From CAYOOP01 sp964405685 (GTDB lineage Bacteria > Pseudomonadota > Alphaproteobacteria > Rickettsiales > SXRF01): a DNA stretch of 64,000 nt. The first letter of the stretch is position 1; each line of letters opens with the position of its first letter. Positions 52,972 through 61,003 of this stretch are shown here, in pieces. A program made the translations under genes and the position numbers. The DNA lies in the NCBI GenBank assembly GCA_964405685.1, contig CAYOOP010000002.1, positions 186,001 to 250,000 on the forward strand. Direction: 5' to 3'. The notes below the pieces were generated by a model. It saw only the letters and a list, made by a program, of their open reading frames with translations. It ran no database searches and had not been told where the DNA came from.

Positions 52972-53757
52972 ATGAACCCAAAAGCACTCCTCGAATGGTA
53001 CATTGAAGCAGGTGTGGACGAGGCCGTGGCCGAAACGCCACAAAACCGTTTTGTAAAGCCCGTGCAAGGTGTTAAGGATGAGGCCATGCCACGCCCCAAA
53101 GCCGCTGCTGCACCCGTTTTAACCCCGCCACCTTCGCAAGCGGTGGCGCTCGCGCGCGAACTTGCCGACAAGGCAAAAACGCTGGATGAGTTGCGCGAGA
53201 TGGTCAAAAACTTCGATGCCTGTGCGCTCAAAAAAACGGCGATGAACACGGTGTTTGCGGATGGCAACCCGAACGCGAAAGTCATGGTGATCGGCGAGGC
53301 TCCCGGCGAGCAGGAGGACAAACAAGGCATTCCGTTTTGTGGAATGAGCGGCCAATTGCTCGATAAAATGCTCGCCACGATCGGCCTCACGCGCCAGAAT
53401 TTCTACATCACTAACACCATCTTCTGGCGCCCGCCGGGCAACCGCAACCCAAGCCCCGAAGAATTAGCCATGTGTGAGCCGTTTATGGAAAAGCACATCG
53501 CGCTGATTAACCCGACGCTCCTCATCTGCACCGGCGGCGTTTCGGCGACGAATGTACTCAAAAGCAAGCTCGGCATCTCCAAACTACGAGGTCATTTACA
53601 GCAATACCAAAACCGCTACATGGAAAAGCCTGTGGACGTCGCGGTGATCTTCCACCCCTCGTATTTATTGCGTTCTCCCGGCCAAAAGAAGCTCGCCTGG
53701 TTTGATTTATTGCAAATCAAGCAATGGCTTAACGAACGCCTGCCTGAAGACTATTAA
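52972..53757 (+). CDS. Uracil-DNA glycosylase, family 4/5 (Fe-S)
   Basis: Removes uracil from DNA for base-excision repair. It carries VIGEAPGEQEDKQGIPFCG (motif A), NTIFWRPPGNRNPSPEEL (motif B) and FHPSYLLRSPGQKK (motif C), and CALKKTAMNT with the cluster cysteines. It is 261 residues long, with an N-terminal low-complexity extension of about 60 residues rich in Ala/Pro. It stands at the 5' edge of an accessory gene block. Confidence 0.93.
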   Translation: MNPKALLEWYIEAGVDEAVAETPQNRFVKPVQGVKDEAMPRPKAAAAPVLTPPPSQAVALARELADKAKTLDELREMVKNFDACALKKTAMNTVFADGNPNAKVMVIGEAPGEQEDKQGIPFCGMSGQLLDKMLATIGLTRQNFYITNTIFWRPPGNRNPSPEELAMCEPFMEKHIALINPTLLICTGGVSATNVLKSKLGISKLRGHLQQYQNRYMEKPVDVAVIFHPSYLLRSPGQKKLAWFDLLQIKQWLNERLPEDY

Positions 53758-53758
53758 T

Positions 53759-53803
53759 CTTCATCAAATTGTCACACATTTTTGCTGAGATCTGCGCTAT
53801 AGA
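53759..53803 (+). promoter_or_regulatory. Shared promoter architecture, copy 1
   Basis: CTTCATC and TGTCACA repeats 11 bp apart (53759 and 53770) and -10-like TATAGA at 53798, 28 bp after the second repeat. Copies 2 and 3 (54449 and 56186) have the same spacing. The 7-mers resemble an alphaproteobacterial Pho box (CTGTCAT), but the distance to the -10 is one helical turn longer than usual. Confidence 0.5.
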
Positions 53804-53829
53804 AGCGTGCATTAATGGAGATTAAAATC

Positions 53830-54435
53830 ATGGCAGATAAAGACCCCACACTTAAGCTTACAGTGTATGTAAAAGATAAAAATGACAATGTATTCAAACA
53901 TCATGTGTTTAGAAACGCGAACGGTTATTCAACAGAGCCTTTTAAAGAAGGGTTCAATGACTATAGGCCTAACACGCAAACATTTGACCCTTTTGAGGTT
54001 TACAGGCCACAACCAGCGAATGGCTATAAAGGCACAACCATTGCCAAAGACGTGTTTGATAAATTAATGGATTCATCCAAAAAAACGAAGCCCAACCAAA
54101 GATTTCTTGAAGAGCGTATGTTGAGAGCCATAACATCCGCAAGGGATGCCAACGACATAGACAGATTGCCGGCGCTGCTTAAAGAATCAAACTTGCCATC
54201 CCGCCGTTCAACGCCGCTGGAGGAAATTGAAGAACCAATGCAGAAGTTACCGCGGTCGGTGCCCGAACAGGATGCACCCGCAGACGCACTGGATGCATTA
54301 GAAGCAGCACTGCGGAATAACCCTAACATAGGAGCGGCTTTACTGGCACTGGCCCCTGGGGAACAAACTACCGGCGGGTTTCAAATCCCTAGGAAACCTA
54401 TTATTCCCGGCCTAAAAACACCATATTTGGGCTAG
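53830..54435 (+). CDS. Hypothetical protein of the 53.8-58.5 kb block, 201 residues
   Basis: Not recognised. The ATG at 53830 follows a GGAG nine bases upstream; an earlier ATG at 53815 is within that site. The N-terminus (LKLTVYVKDKNDNVFKHHVF then RNANGYS) may be distantly alike to the start of the protein at 56265. The middle is charged and helical, with a hydrophilic linker. The tail ends PRKPIIPGLKTPYLG, and this tail is duplicated as a remnant at 56089-56172. There is no signal peptide or membrane segment. Confidence 0.75.
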   Translation: MADKDPTLKLTVYVKDKNDNVFKHHVFRNANGYSTEPFKEGFNDYRPNTQTFDPFEVYRPQPANGYKGTTIAKDVFDKLMDSSKKTKPNQRFLEERMLRAITSARDANDIDRLPALLKESNLPSRRSTPLEEIEEPMQKLPRSVPEQDAPADALDALEAALRNNPNIGAALLALAPGEQTTGGFQIPRKPIIPGLKTPYLG

Positions 54436-54448
54436 CTACACCCTCAAA

Positions 54449-54493
54449 TTTCATCAAACTGTCACACTTTCTTAGGGTATATTGGGTTAGAAT
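54449..54493 (+). promoter_or_regulatory. Shared promoter architecture, copy 2
   Basis: TTTCATC (54449) and TGTCACA (54460), with -10-like TAGAAT at 54488; 38 bases from 54430 are identical to those from 56167. The distance from TAGAAT to the ATG is 42 bp, versus 41 in copy 3. Confidence 0.5.
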
Positions 54494-54529
54494 AGTACCA
54501 TAAAACCCGAAAAGGCATGGGGAAGTTTT

Positions 54530-56020
54530 ATGGATAGTTATGATGAACCGTTTCTTGATGGGAACGACATAAATAAGATCAATATGAATAGATTGAAAGG
54601 TGCAATTACTAGCGGAGATCCAGACAAGGTAAAAGAGCTCATTGATGGTGGCGTAAACCCCAACATGACGATAACAATAGAAAGCAAGTCTGGTAATTTT
54701 ACACATAACCCCCTGACTCTGGCTTTAAAAGAGTCTGATCCGAAAAAATCTTCGCCGGTCATAGACGAGCTACTTTCGAACGGTGCGGATATTAATATCT
54801 CCGTAAATCTGGACCGCACAGGTGCAATTAAAGGTATAGCTGAACCCGGAGAAGGCATACCCCTGACAAGGTATTTAGCCGATCAGGGACGTGAGGATGT
54901 TTTCCAAATGCTTTCTGATAAAAAATTACTTAGCAAAGAAAAAATCAACGGTGATTATTTATTGCATGCTGCTATTTTAGATGGAAATGACGATGTAAAA
55001 ATGAGAAGCAGTAAAATAGCAGAGTTGCTGGTTAAGAATGGCGCGGATGTAAATCAGCCCACTCCGAAAAACGGCAACACTCCGGCACATCTCGCAGTGA
55101 ATTCAAATAACGCCAAAGTGCTAGAAATGCTTATTAAAAACGGCGCGGACCTCGACATAAAAAACAAAGATGGAAAAACCGTGCTCGAGTTAGCTGAGTC
55201 CAAGTTAGCTCAATACGAGGCCCTCCCCATCCCAAAAGAGAGAGAAATTAATATTCAAAAGGAATTGATTGCTACCATCAAAAATTCCTTGGAAGAAAAA
55301 GCCAACGCGGCGGCTCAAGAAAAGGCACCTCCTGCGATGCCTGAACCTGCACCTGCGCCTAAATCACCTGAAAAAGATGCTGCACCCGCAGCGCCTCCAC
55401 CACCTGCGATGCCTGAACCTGCACCTGCGCCTAAACCACCTGAGAGAGATGCTGCACCCGTAGTGCCTCCACCGCCTGCGATGCCTGAATCTGCACCTAC
55501 TCCTAAGACACCTGATAAAGATGCCGCACCTGCAGTACCTCCACCGCCTGCGATGCCTGAACCTGCACCTGCCCCTAAAACACCTGAGAAAGATGGTGTA
55601 ACTGGAACAGCTGGAACTATGAGCTTTCTTGAACAAAACCTCAAAGAATTGATGAAGAGCGCTAACAAACTCAAAGATTGGGCGACTGATATCCTAGCAG
55701 GCAAGCCCCCAGAAATCGAAAAAAATGCGGATTTGCGCGAATTTGGTAAGCCTGAAAATAGCAGCCTAGCAGCAACCAATACAACAGGTATGATTAATGC
55801 GGTTGCACCCGCTGCAGAACCTAAAGTGGGTGGTGTTACGCAAGAGCAGCTCTATGCCCAGATTCTAGCACAAAAACCTGAAGCCTATACTGCAATGAAA
55901 GATAGTGTCAGCTTCACTCTGGGAAATGTTGCGAGCGCCGATCACCGCAACGATGGAGGTCTCTCCGTCAACGGCAAAGGCGGCCAATCGCAAGGTGCAG
56001 GTATTGGCTCAGTCGCCTAA
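54530..56020 (+). CDS. Ankyrin-repeat protein with proline-rich tandem repeats
   Basis: 496 residues. Ankyrin repeats occupy about residues 15-240 (SGDPDKVKELIDGGVNPN, KIAELLVKNGADVNQ, NAKVLEMLIKNGADLDIKNK). Four units of about 24 residues follow (MPEPAPAPKSPEKDAAPA and variants, 55328-55600), then a C-terminal region of about 135 residues with a Gly-rich end (GGLSVNGKGGQSQGAGIG). No signal peptide is present. GGGGAAG plus ATTT/TTTT before the ATG is the same binding-site context as in the gene at 56265. An effector-like role is only a guess. A strong terminator follows. Confidence 0.85.
   Translation: MDSYDEPFLDGNDINKINMNRLKGAITSGDPDKVKELIDGGVNPNMTITIESKSGNFTHNPLTLALKESDPKKSSPVIDELLSNGADINISVNLDRTGAIKGIAEPGEGIPLTRYLADQGREDVFQMLSDKKLLSKEKINGDYLLHAAILDGNDDVKMRSSKIAELLVKNGADVNQPTPKNGNTPAHLAVNSNNAKVLEMLIKNGADLDIKNKDGKTVLELAESKLAQYEALPIPKEREINIQKELIATIKNSLEEKANAAAQEKAPPAMPEPAPAPKSPEKDAAPAAPPPPAMPEPAPAPKPPERDAAPVVPPPPAMPESAPTPKTPDKDAAPAVPPPPAMPEPAPAPKTPEKDGVTGTAGTMSFLEQNLKELMKSANKLKDWATDILAGKPPEIEKNADLREFGKPENSSLAATNTTGMINAVAPAAEPKVGGVTQEQLYAQILAQKPEAYTAMKDSVSFTLGNVASADHRNDGGLSVNGKGGQSQGAGIGSVA
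55328..55600 (+). repeat. Four tandem proline-rich coding repeats of 72 bp
   Basis: Units begin at 55328, 55394, 55466 and 55538; the last two steps are exactly 72 bp. Each encodes a variant of MPEPAPAPKxPEKDAAPA. The first unit is 66 bp and the last is truncated. Confidence 0.9.
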
Positions 56021-56043
56021 GTTCAAATTGTTTTCAATCTATT

Positions 56044-56071
56044 AAAAGCCAGCATCACCGCTGGCTTTTTT
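56044..56071 (+). terminator. Rho-independent terminator after the ankyrin/proline-rich gene
   Basis: AAAAGCCAGC / GCTGGCTTTT with an ATCACC loop, followed by T. Confidence 0.9.
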
Positions 56072-56088
56072 ATTGGCCCGCCACCTGA

Positions 56089-56172
56089 AGCGGCCGAATT
56101 GACGAATGGCCCACTGACAAAACCCCTAGAAAACCTAGCATTCCAGGCCCTAAAACATCGTATTTAGGCTAG
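56089..56172 (+). pseudogene. Duplicated tail remnant of the 53830 gene
   Basis: Starting just after an in-frame TGA, 28 codons read through to TAG, ending PRKPSIPGPKTSYLG, close to PRKPIIPGLKTPYLG of the gene at 53830-54435. The 80 bases 56125-56204 match 54388-54467 with nine differences, all in the coding tail. No start codon and no body remain. Confidence 0.75.
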
Positions 56173-56185
56173 CTACACCCTCAAA

Positions 56186-56229
56186 TTTCATCAAACTGTC
56201 ACACTATAGACGCTCAAATAAGGTAGAAT
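56186..56229 (+). promoter_or_regulatory. Shared promoter architecture, copy 3
   Basis: TTTCATC (56186) and TGTCACA (56197), then TAGAAT at 56224, 41 bp from the ATG at 56265. Confidence 0.5.
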
Positions 56230-56264
56230 GTAAGCAATTAGAACACCCAATTCGGGGAAGATTT

Positions 56265-58475
56265 ATGGTAGAGTTTTATGTACAGGTGGAAGAAGAGATC
56301 AACGGCAGGAGCGTCGTTAAACTCCACAAAATGCAAGCGGATGCTAACGGCATTGTGTCCGAAGTGAAAAACAAACCGGGAGACGAAAATGCTCCTGCCG
56401 ATGCTCTTACCCCAAACAATGCTCCCGTAGTTGTGCGCAGCGGCAAGAAAGTTGCCGATATCGCTGCACGTGATGGAAAACACACCTTTACCAAAGAAGA
56501 ATTTGAAGCGGCACTCAATGCCAAAAAACCTGATCCGGTTAAAGAATTTGCTGATTTAAACGCAGAAGAACAAATTGTCTTGCGCGGCAAACAAGCGGAT
56601 GCTCACAAGGCTGAGGAAAACTATTATCAACAACACGCAAAATTGCTGAATGCCGGCATGCTGCTGTATACCCCACAAGAGCGCGCCGCCCAGTCTTCAG
56701 AGGTGGTAACTCACGATAAAGACGCGGCAGATCTCAAAACAGCAAAAAATGCCATCAACAAAAAAATAGAAGAGCTGGAATCCCAAATTACATCCCGCAA
56801 AACCTCTGTTTCTGTCGCGGTTGAAGGAAGGAAACCAGGTACGGTTGAGCTCTATAAAATAACGCTCACGCAAGACCCTAACGAACATGGAAGACATGTT
56901 ACCATTGCGGTGAGTCCTTCTGCCCCCATCAAACGCGAGGAACTAAAAGGTGTGGATGTCATGCCACGCGGCATGTTCGAGGCAAAACGTCGTGAAGTTG
57001 AACAACAAGCCCCCAACACCCCGCGTGATCCGATTCCCAGCGGAGACATAGACGAAAATGAGATTTCGTTTAATGGAATCAAAAACCGCACCAAACTTAT
57101 TGGCAAAGCCAAGGCATATAATTTAAACCTGGATGCAGACCGGCATAGCCATAACGAAAAAGTTGCGAAGGCAGAACACCAACTCTTAAGCTTCGCGTTC
57201 ACGGATGTAGAAAAAGACCGTATGAAAAACGGCACCCCATCCAAAGATTTTGATATGAACCCGGACAGAGGCACACTCAATAGAACGGCCAATTTCCTGA
57301 AGGGTTATGAACAAGCAGAACGCCAAGAGGTGTTTAACAAACATCAGATGGCACATAACGCAGAGCGTGCGCCTAACAACATGCATTTTAATATGGATGT
57401 GCCACGCGTCACGGATCGGGAAAGAGATACGGACAGCATTTCCAATCCCCGCCTACAGCGCGGTGGCCATCTGCCGATTGTTGCGCAATTCCGCCCGCAC
57501 AAAAGCACGCTAACAGACGAGCAAGTGGGTCGCCTTGCCAGACGCGACGTAGAAGTAAAACCCATCAACCTAAGCGAGATTGATCCGAGTTCCGTGATGC
57601 CCGCGCCTAAACAGCCTAAAGTAGGGTTTGCACATACCAGCGGCGCGCTACGCAAACACTCGGACATCATATCCGATGCGGATATTCGTAGATACGAACA
57701 GCAAAACCAAGCTGGCAGCGGCATCGGCGATGCGATGGCAAAACGCTTCGCAACGCATCAAAAGATTGACAACACCCGCGATCAAGAAGCACGCATCGCA
57801 AGAGCGGCCAACAAGGAGTTAGGGAAACAACAACTCTTTGCTAGCTTAAGCGACGCGATTGATAACGTGCAAGTCGATCAAAAAGGTAATGTCACCGTCG
57901 ATACAGATCACTCCCTCTTCAATATCACAAAAAACAATCAAGGCGGCCTCACCTTTACTGCTAAACACGGCAGACATATCGGCAAATCGTTTGAACTCAA
58001 AGCCGAGCAATTGGGTGAAATTTTGGTCGCACGCAACCCCGGCAAAGAGATCAACGAAGCCTCATTCGTGCAAGCCATCGAAAACGCTCCCGAAGGCAAA
58101 CGCACCGTCGCAACCCGCCTTGCTGGCTTACTCAATAAGGTCGTCGCCCATAACAAAGGCAAGGGCGGAAATGCCGAAGAAATTATTGAAGAATACAAAA
58201 CCATCTTGGATACAAACAAAGATGGTGCCGTAAGCCGCGACGAATTGCAACGTGGCAAAGAAGCCTTCGCGTCTCGCTATGGAGTCGAAAACCTGCGAAC
58301 CGCCCATGCGCATTTTGATACGCTTTTGGCGAAGAACCCCGCTGCCGTCCAAGCGATGGCCAAAATCAGCATGAACGTAGGCACGGGCCACCTTGCAGAC
58401 CACCAGCCGACCAACAGTGGCACACCCGGCACTGGTAACACCTCCCCATCACCAGTCGTCGCCAGCCGTCCTTAA
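56265..58475 (+). CDS. Hypothetical 736-residue protein with an EF-hand
   Basis: Not recognised. It is charged and mostly helical, with no signal peptide and no membrane segment. A canonical EF-hand loop, DTNKDGAVSRDE, lies near residue 650 within EEYKTILDTNKDGAVSRDEL, so Ca2+ binding is likely. Lys/Glu-rich helices dominate the first half, and the tail is rich in Gly/Thr/Pro/Ser (GTGNTSPSP). GGGGAAG precedes the ATG. The promoter copy 3 lies 80 bases upstream. The hairpin at 58494-58530 ends the transcript. Confidence 0.8.
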   Translation: MVEFYVQVEEEINGRSVVKLHKMQADANGIVSEVKNKPGDENAPADALTPNNAPVVVRSGKKVADIAARDGKHTFTKEEFEAALNAKKPDPVKEFADLNAEEQIVLRGKQADAHKAEENYYQQHAKLLNAGMLLYTPQERAAQSSEVVTHDKDAADLKTAKNAINKKIEELESQITSRKTSVSVAVEGRKPGTVELYKITLTQDPNEHGRHVTIAVSPSAPIKREELKGVDVMPRGMFEAKRREVEQQAPNTPRDPIPSGDIDENEISFNGIKNRTKLIGKAKAYNLNLDADRHSHNEKVAKAEHQLLSFAFTDVEKDRMKNGTPSKDFDMNPDRGTLNRTANFLKGYEQAERQEVFNKHQMAHNAERAPNNMHFNMDVPRVTDRERDTDSISNPRLQRGGHLPIVAQFRPHKSTLTDEQVGRLARRDVEVKPINLSEIDPSSVMPAPKQPKVGFAHTSGALRKHSDIISDADIRRYEQQNQAGSGIGDAMAKRFATHQKIDNTRDQEARIARAANKELGKQQLFASLSDAIDNVQVDQKGNVTVDTDHSLFNITKNNQGGLTFTAKHGRHIGKSFELKAEQLGEILVARNPGKEINEASFVQAIENAPEGKRTVATRLAGLLNKVVAHNKGKGGNAEEIIEEYKTILDTNKDGAVSRDELQRGKEAFASRYGVENLRTAHAHFDTLLAKNPAAVQAMAKISMNVGTGHLADHQPTNSGTPGTGNTSPSPVVASRP

Positions 58476-58493
58476 TAGCTGTTTCTATCTACA

Positions 58494-58530
58494 CACTACA
58501 AAAGCCAGCATTTAGCTGGCTTTTGTAGTG
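58494..58530. terminator. Strong bidirectional terminator hairpin
   Basis: CACTACAAAAGCCAGC / GCTGGCTTTTGTAGTG with an ATTTA loop: 16 perfect pairs. It ends the 56265 gene on the plus strand and the tRNA-Leu transcript on the minus strand; the last two bases (58529-58530) overlap the encoded CCA of that tRNA (58529-58531). Confidence 0.85.
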
Positions 58531-58616
58531 GTGCCCACGGCCGGACTCGAACCGGCACGTCGATTGCTCAACGAGGGATTTTAAGTCCCTTGCGTCTACC
58601 ATTCCGCCACGTGGGC
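58529..58616 (-). tRNA. tRNA-Leu(TAA)
   Basis: An 88-nt class II tRNA with a long variable arm. The acceptor is GCCCACG/CGTGGGC. The anticodon loop CTTAAAA within AGGGA/TCCCT carries anticodon TAA. The T arm has GGTTCGAGTCC. CCA is encoded. Confidence 0.95.
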
Positions 58617-58655
58617 ACACGCCGTTTTCCTAGCGGGGAATCCTGCCTTAGGCAA

Positions 58656-58677
58656 GTGTCATTCATCTGTCACAATC
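58656..58677. promoter_or_regulatory. Pho-box-like direct repeat
   Basis: GTGTCAT-TCAT-CTGTCAC-AATC, two 7-mers 11 bp apart, close to the alphaproteobacterial Pho box (CTGTCAT N4 CTGTCAT). The next -10-like box on the plus strand (TATAGT, 58719) is too far for classical activation, so the target could instead be the divergent tRNA-Leu side. Confidence 0.4.
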
Positions 58678-58730
58678 AACATCATCAAAGCTTCACCCAC
58701 AGAATCCGTGGGTTTTGCTATAGTGTTGAT

Positions 58731-59066
58731 ATGGAAAATGCTATGAACACGTCTTACCATTTCGACCCCCGCGCGCTGGAATTCCAGCAAGTGGCAGGAA
58801 TTACGCTGCCGCACGAAGTGCTGCGCCAACTCAAGATGATGTTAAGCGACATCGAAATCGCCTCCATGCCCCACGGCATGTTGCAAGATGCCAACGTCGC
58901 CTTCGGCCCCGACGCCTGCGTGTTTGATGACTCCGAAGGGGAGGGCGGTTTTTACGATGATCTCTACGAAGATGCAAACGAACGCGACGCGAAAGACATC
59001 CGCAAAAAAGGCCGCTTCACCATGATGGTGGAAGAAAGCGATTCCACCTCCGCGCACACCGTCTAA
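58731..59066 (+). CDS. Hypothetical acidic protein, 111 residues
   Basis: Not recognised. MNTSYHFDPRALEFQQVAGI and EVLRQLKMMLSDIEI precede an acidic stretch (DDSEGEGGFYDDLYEDANER) and a basic end. There is no signal peptide. TATAGT at 58719-58724 lies 7 bp before the ATG at 58731, so the mRNA would be nearly leaderless; a second ATG at 58743 has a GGAA site. It overlaps metW by 4 bp tail to tail. Confidence 0.75.
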   Translation: MENAMNTSYHFDPRALEFQQVAGITLPHEVLRQLKMMLSDIEIASMPHGMLQDANVAFGPDACVFDDSEGEGGFYDDLYEDANERDAKDIRKKGRFTMMVEESDSTSAHTV

Positions 59067-59671
59067 GGTTTGCGAATCACAAACACGCCATGAATACCAA
59101 ATAAATTGGCAAGCCAACTGTTGCTTTTAAACGGAATCGGCGGGGCGAAGCCTGTGGCGTAGAGTCGACGCTCGATCACCAATCCCATCTGCTCACACAA
59201 AATAATAAAGTCGCGAATGGTACAAAAGTGAATATTCGGTGTGTCGTACCATTCATACGCCAGCGTGCGCGTCACCGGCATGCGGCCTTTTAAGAGCAGA
59301 TAAATCCGGTTTTTAATGTGGCCGAAATTTGGCACGGAAACGACGGCGTATTTGCTGATGCGTGTGAGTTCTTCCAGCACTTTCTTGGGGTCGCGCAGAG
59401 CCTGCAGCGTCTGGCTTAAAATGGCGTAGTCCACCGCGCCGTCGGGGTAGTATTGCAGATCCATATCCGCATCCCCCTGAATCACCGAAAGCCCCTTGGC
59501 CACGCAGGCATTCACGCCGGATTGCGAAAGTTCAATACCCCGGCCTTTGACCATCTTATGATCGCGCAGCCAGATCAATAATTCGCCATCCCCACAGCCG
59601 ATATCTAGCACGTTGGAGGCCGTGGCGACTTGGTTGGCAATTACTTGAAGATCGGAGCGGAGCCGGGTCAT
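59063..59671 (-). CDS. metW: Methionine biosynthesis protein MetW
   Basis: A SAM-methyltransferase-fold protein of 202 residues that accompanies MetX in alphaproteobacteria and is needed for its activity or for methionine synthesis. The motif run is VLDIGCGDGELLIWL and then GVNACVAKGLSVIQGD. The ATG at 59671 (MTRLRSDLQ) is used; the longer open frame begins within a palindromic repeat (59684-59792) and is not natural. The repeat separates metW from metX. Confidence 0.93.
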   Translation of the reverse strand: MTRLRSDLQVIANQVATASNVLDIGCGDGELLIWLRDHKMVKGRGIELSQSGVNACVAKGLSVIQGDADMDLQYYPDGAVDYAILSQTLQALRDPKKVLEELTRISKYAVVSVPNFGHIKNRIYLLLKGRMPVTRTLAYEWYDTPNIHFCTIRDFIILCEQMGLVIERRLYATGFAPPIPFKSNSWLANLFGIHGVFVIRKP

Positions 59672-59683
59672 ATTCCCTCTCTT

Positions 59684-59792
59684 GTCATCCCGTCGAAAGA
59701 CGGGATCCAGCGTCCGCTGTCCAGCGGACAAGAAGTTCTTTTTGCAGCGAAGACACGCCTTACTAGATACCGGCTTTCGCCGGTATGACGGG
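59684..59792. repeat. Intergenic palindromic element between metX and metW
   Basis: GTCATCCCGTC-GAAA-GACGGGAT on one side and ACCGGC-TTTC-GCCGGTATGACGGG on the other, about 109 bp. Such elements are common in alphaproteobacterial genomes. Here one interrupts a normally tight metXW pair. Confidence 0.8.
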
Positions 59793-59801
59793 AAACCTGT
59801 T

Positions 59802-60974
59802 TCATGCTACCCCCCTCAAAAACCCCGACACAATCGCGTCCAGATCCGGCTCATCGAGCAAAAACGCATCATGACCTTTGTCGGTGGCAATTTCGGCGAA
59901 GGAAACGCTTGCACCGGCGGCGTTGAGCGCGCGCACAAGGTGGCGGCTTTCGTTGGTTGGAAACAGCCAGTCGCTCGTAAAAGATACAATACAAAAGCGG
60001 GTAGGGGTGTTTTTGAAAATTTCGGCGAGGTGGAATTTGCCGCCTTCGGTCAAATCAAAATAGCTCGCCGCGCGGGTTAAATACAAATACGAATTCGCGT
60101 CAAACCGCTCCACAAAACTAATGCCCTGATGGCGCAAATAGCTCTCCACCTTGAAATCCGCATCAAACCCATAGGTGAATTCCTTGCGGTTTTGAAGTGA
60201 GCGCCCAAATTTTTCCTGCAGCGCCGTTTCGGACATATAGGTCACATGCGCGGCCATGCGTGCAACCGCCAAACCTTTCGCCGGATAGCGCCGTTCTTCG
60301 CCGTAAGCACCGCCGCACCACTCGGGGTCTGCCATAATCGCCTGACGGCCGATTTCATGAAACGCAATATTCTGCGCTGATTGTTTCGCCGCCGCCGCAA
60401 TCACCACCGCCGAATGCACTCGGCTCGGAAACATCTTCGCCCATTCCAGCACCTGCATCCCGCCCATCGAGCCACCGATGACGGAGAAGAGTTTCTCAAT
60501 CCCAAACGCATCCACCAGAAGCGCCTGCGCGCGCACCATGTCGGGAATCGTGATCACCGGAAAATCGAGGCCGTATTGCCGGTCGGTCACCGGGTTTAAT
60601 TCCTTCGGCCCGAACGTACCCATGCATCCGCCCAGGAAATTGCTGCAAATCACAAAATACTTGTCCGTATCAATCGGCTTACCCGACCCCACCATCCGGT
60701 CCCACCACCCAGGCTTGCCGGTGACTGGGTGATTGCCCGCCAAATACTGATCCCCCGTTAGCGCATGGCACACTAAAACGGCGTTGGATTTCGCCTCGTT
60801 CAACGCACCATAGGTCTGAAAGGCGACCGGAAAATGCGAGATCGCCGTGCCACACGCGAGCATCAGCGGCTTATTCTCCGCGAGCGAAACAATCTCGCCA
60901 GTTTGCACCGCCCGATAATTCGCGCCAAAAGAAAGGGTTACCTGTCGAGTTTTCATGGGATGGTTGTTATGCAT
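59802..60974 (-). CDS. metX: Homoserine O-acetyltransferase (MetX)
   Basis: Acylates homoserine in the first dedicated step of methionine synthesis. An alpha/beta-hydrolase fold has the nucleophile motif VIGGSMGGMQVLEW. AVLVCHALTGDQYLAG and NFLGGCMGTFGP are typical. Asp and His of the triad are in SDWLFPTNES and KGHDAFLLDEPDLD. It is 390 residues from the ATG at 60974; an internal ATG at 60956 is equally possible. No SAM-II riboswitch is seen: the -10 TATAGT (60999-61004, minus) gives a leader of only 20-40 nt. Confidence 0.93.
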   Translation of the reverse strand: MHNNHPMKTRQVTLSFGANYRAVQTGEIVSLAENKPLMLACGTAISHFPVAFQTYGALNEAKSNAVLVCHALTGDQYLAGNHPVTGKPGWWDRMVGSGKPIDTDKYFVICSNFLGGCMGTFGPKELNPVTDRQYGLDFPVITIPDMVRAQALLVDAFGIEKLFSVIGGSMGGMQVLEWAKMFPSRVHSAVVIAAAAKQSAQNIAFHEIGRQAIMADPEWCGGAYGEERRYPAKGLAVARMAAHVTYMSETALQEKFGRSLQNRKEFTYGFDADFKVESYLRHQGISFVERFDANSYLYLTRAASYFDLTEGGKFHLAEIFKNTPTRFCIVSFTSDWLFPTNESRHLVRALNAAGASVSFAEIATDKGHDAFLLDEPDLDAIVSGFLRGVA

Positions 60975-60986
60975 TGAAATTCAATG
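60972..60986. promoter_or_regulatory. Palindrome at the metX start
   Basis: CATTGAA-A-TTCAATG, seven-base arms around one base, overlaps the first possible metX ATG and lies just downstream of its -10. It could be a repressor site; none is assigned. Confidence 0.4.
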
Positions 60987-61003
60987 AAAATCAAGCACAC
61001 TAT

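Noticed and set aside
59672..59731. N-terminal extension of MetW
   Set aside because: These codons lie within a palindromic repeat; the conserved MetW start is at 59671.
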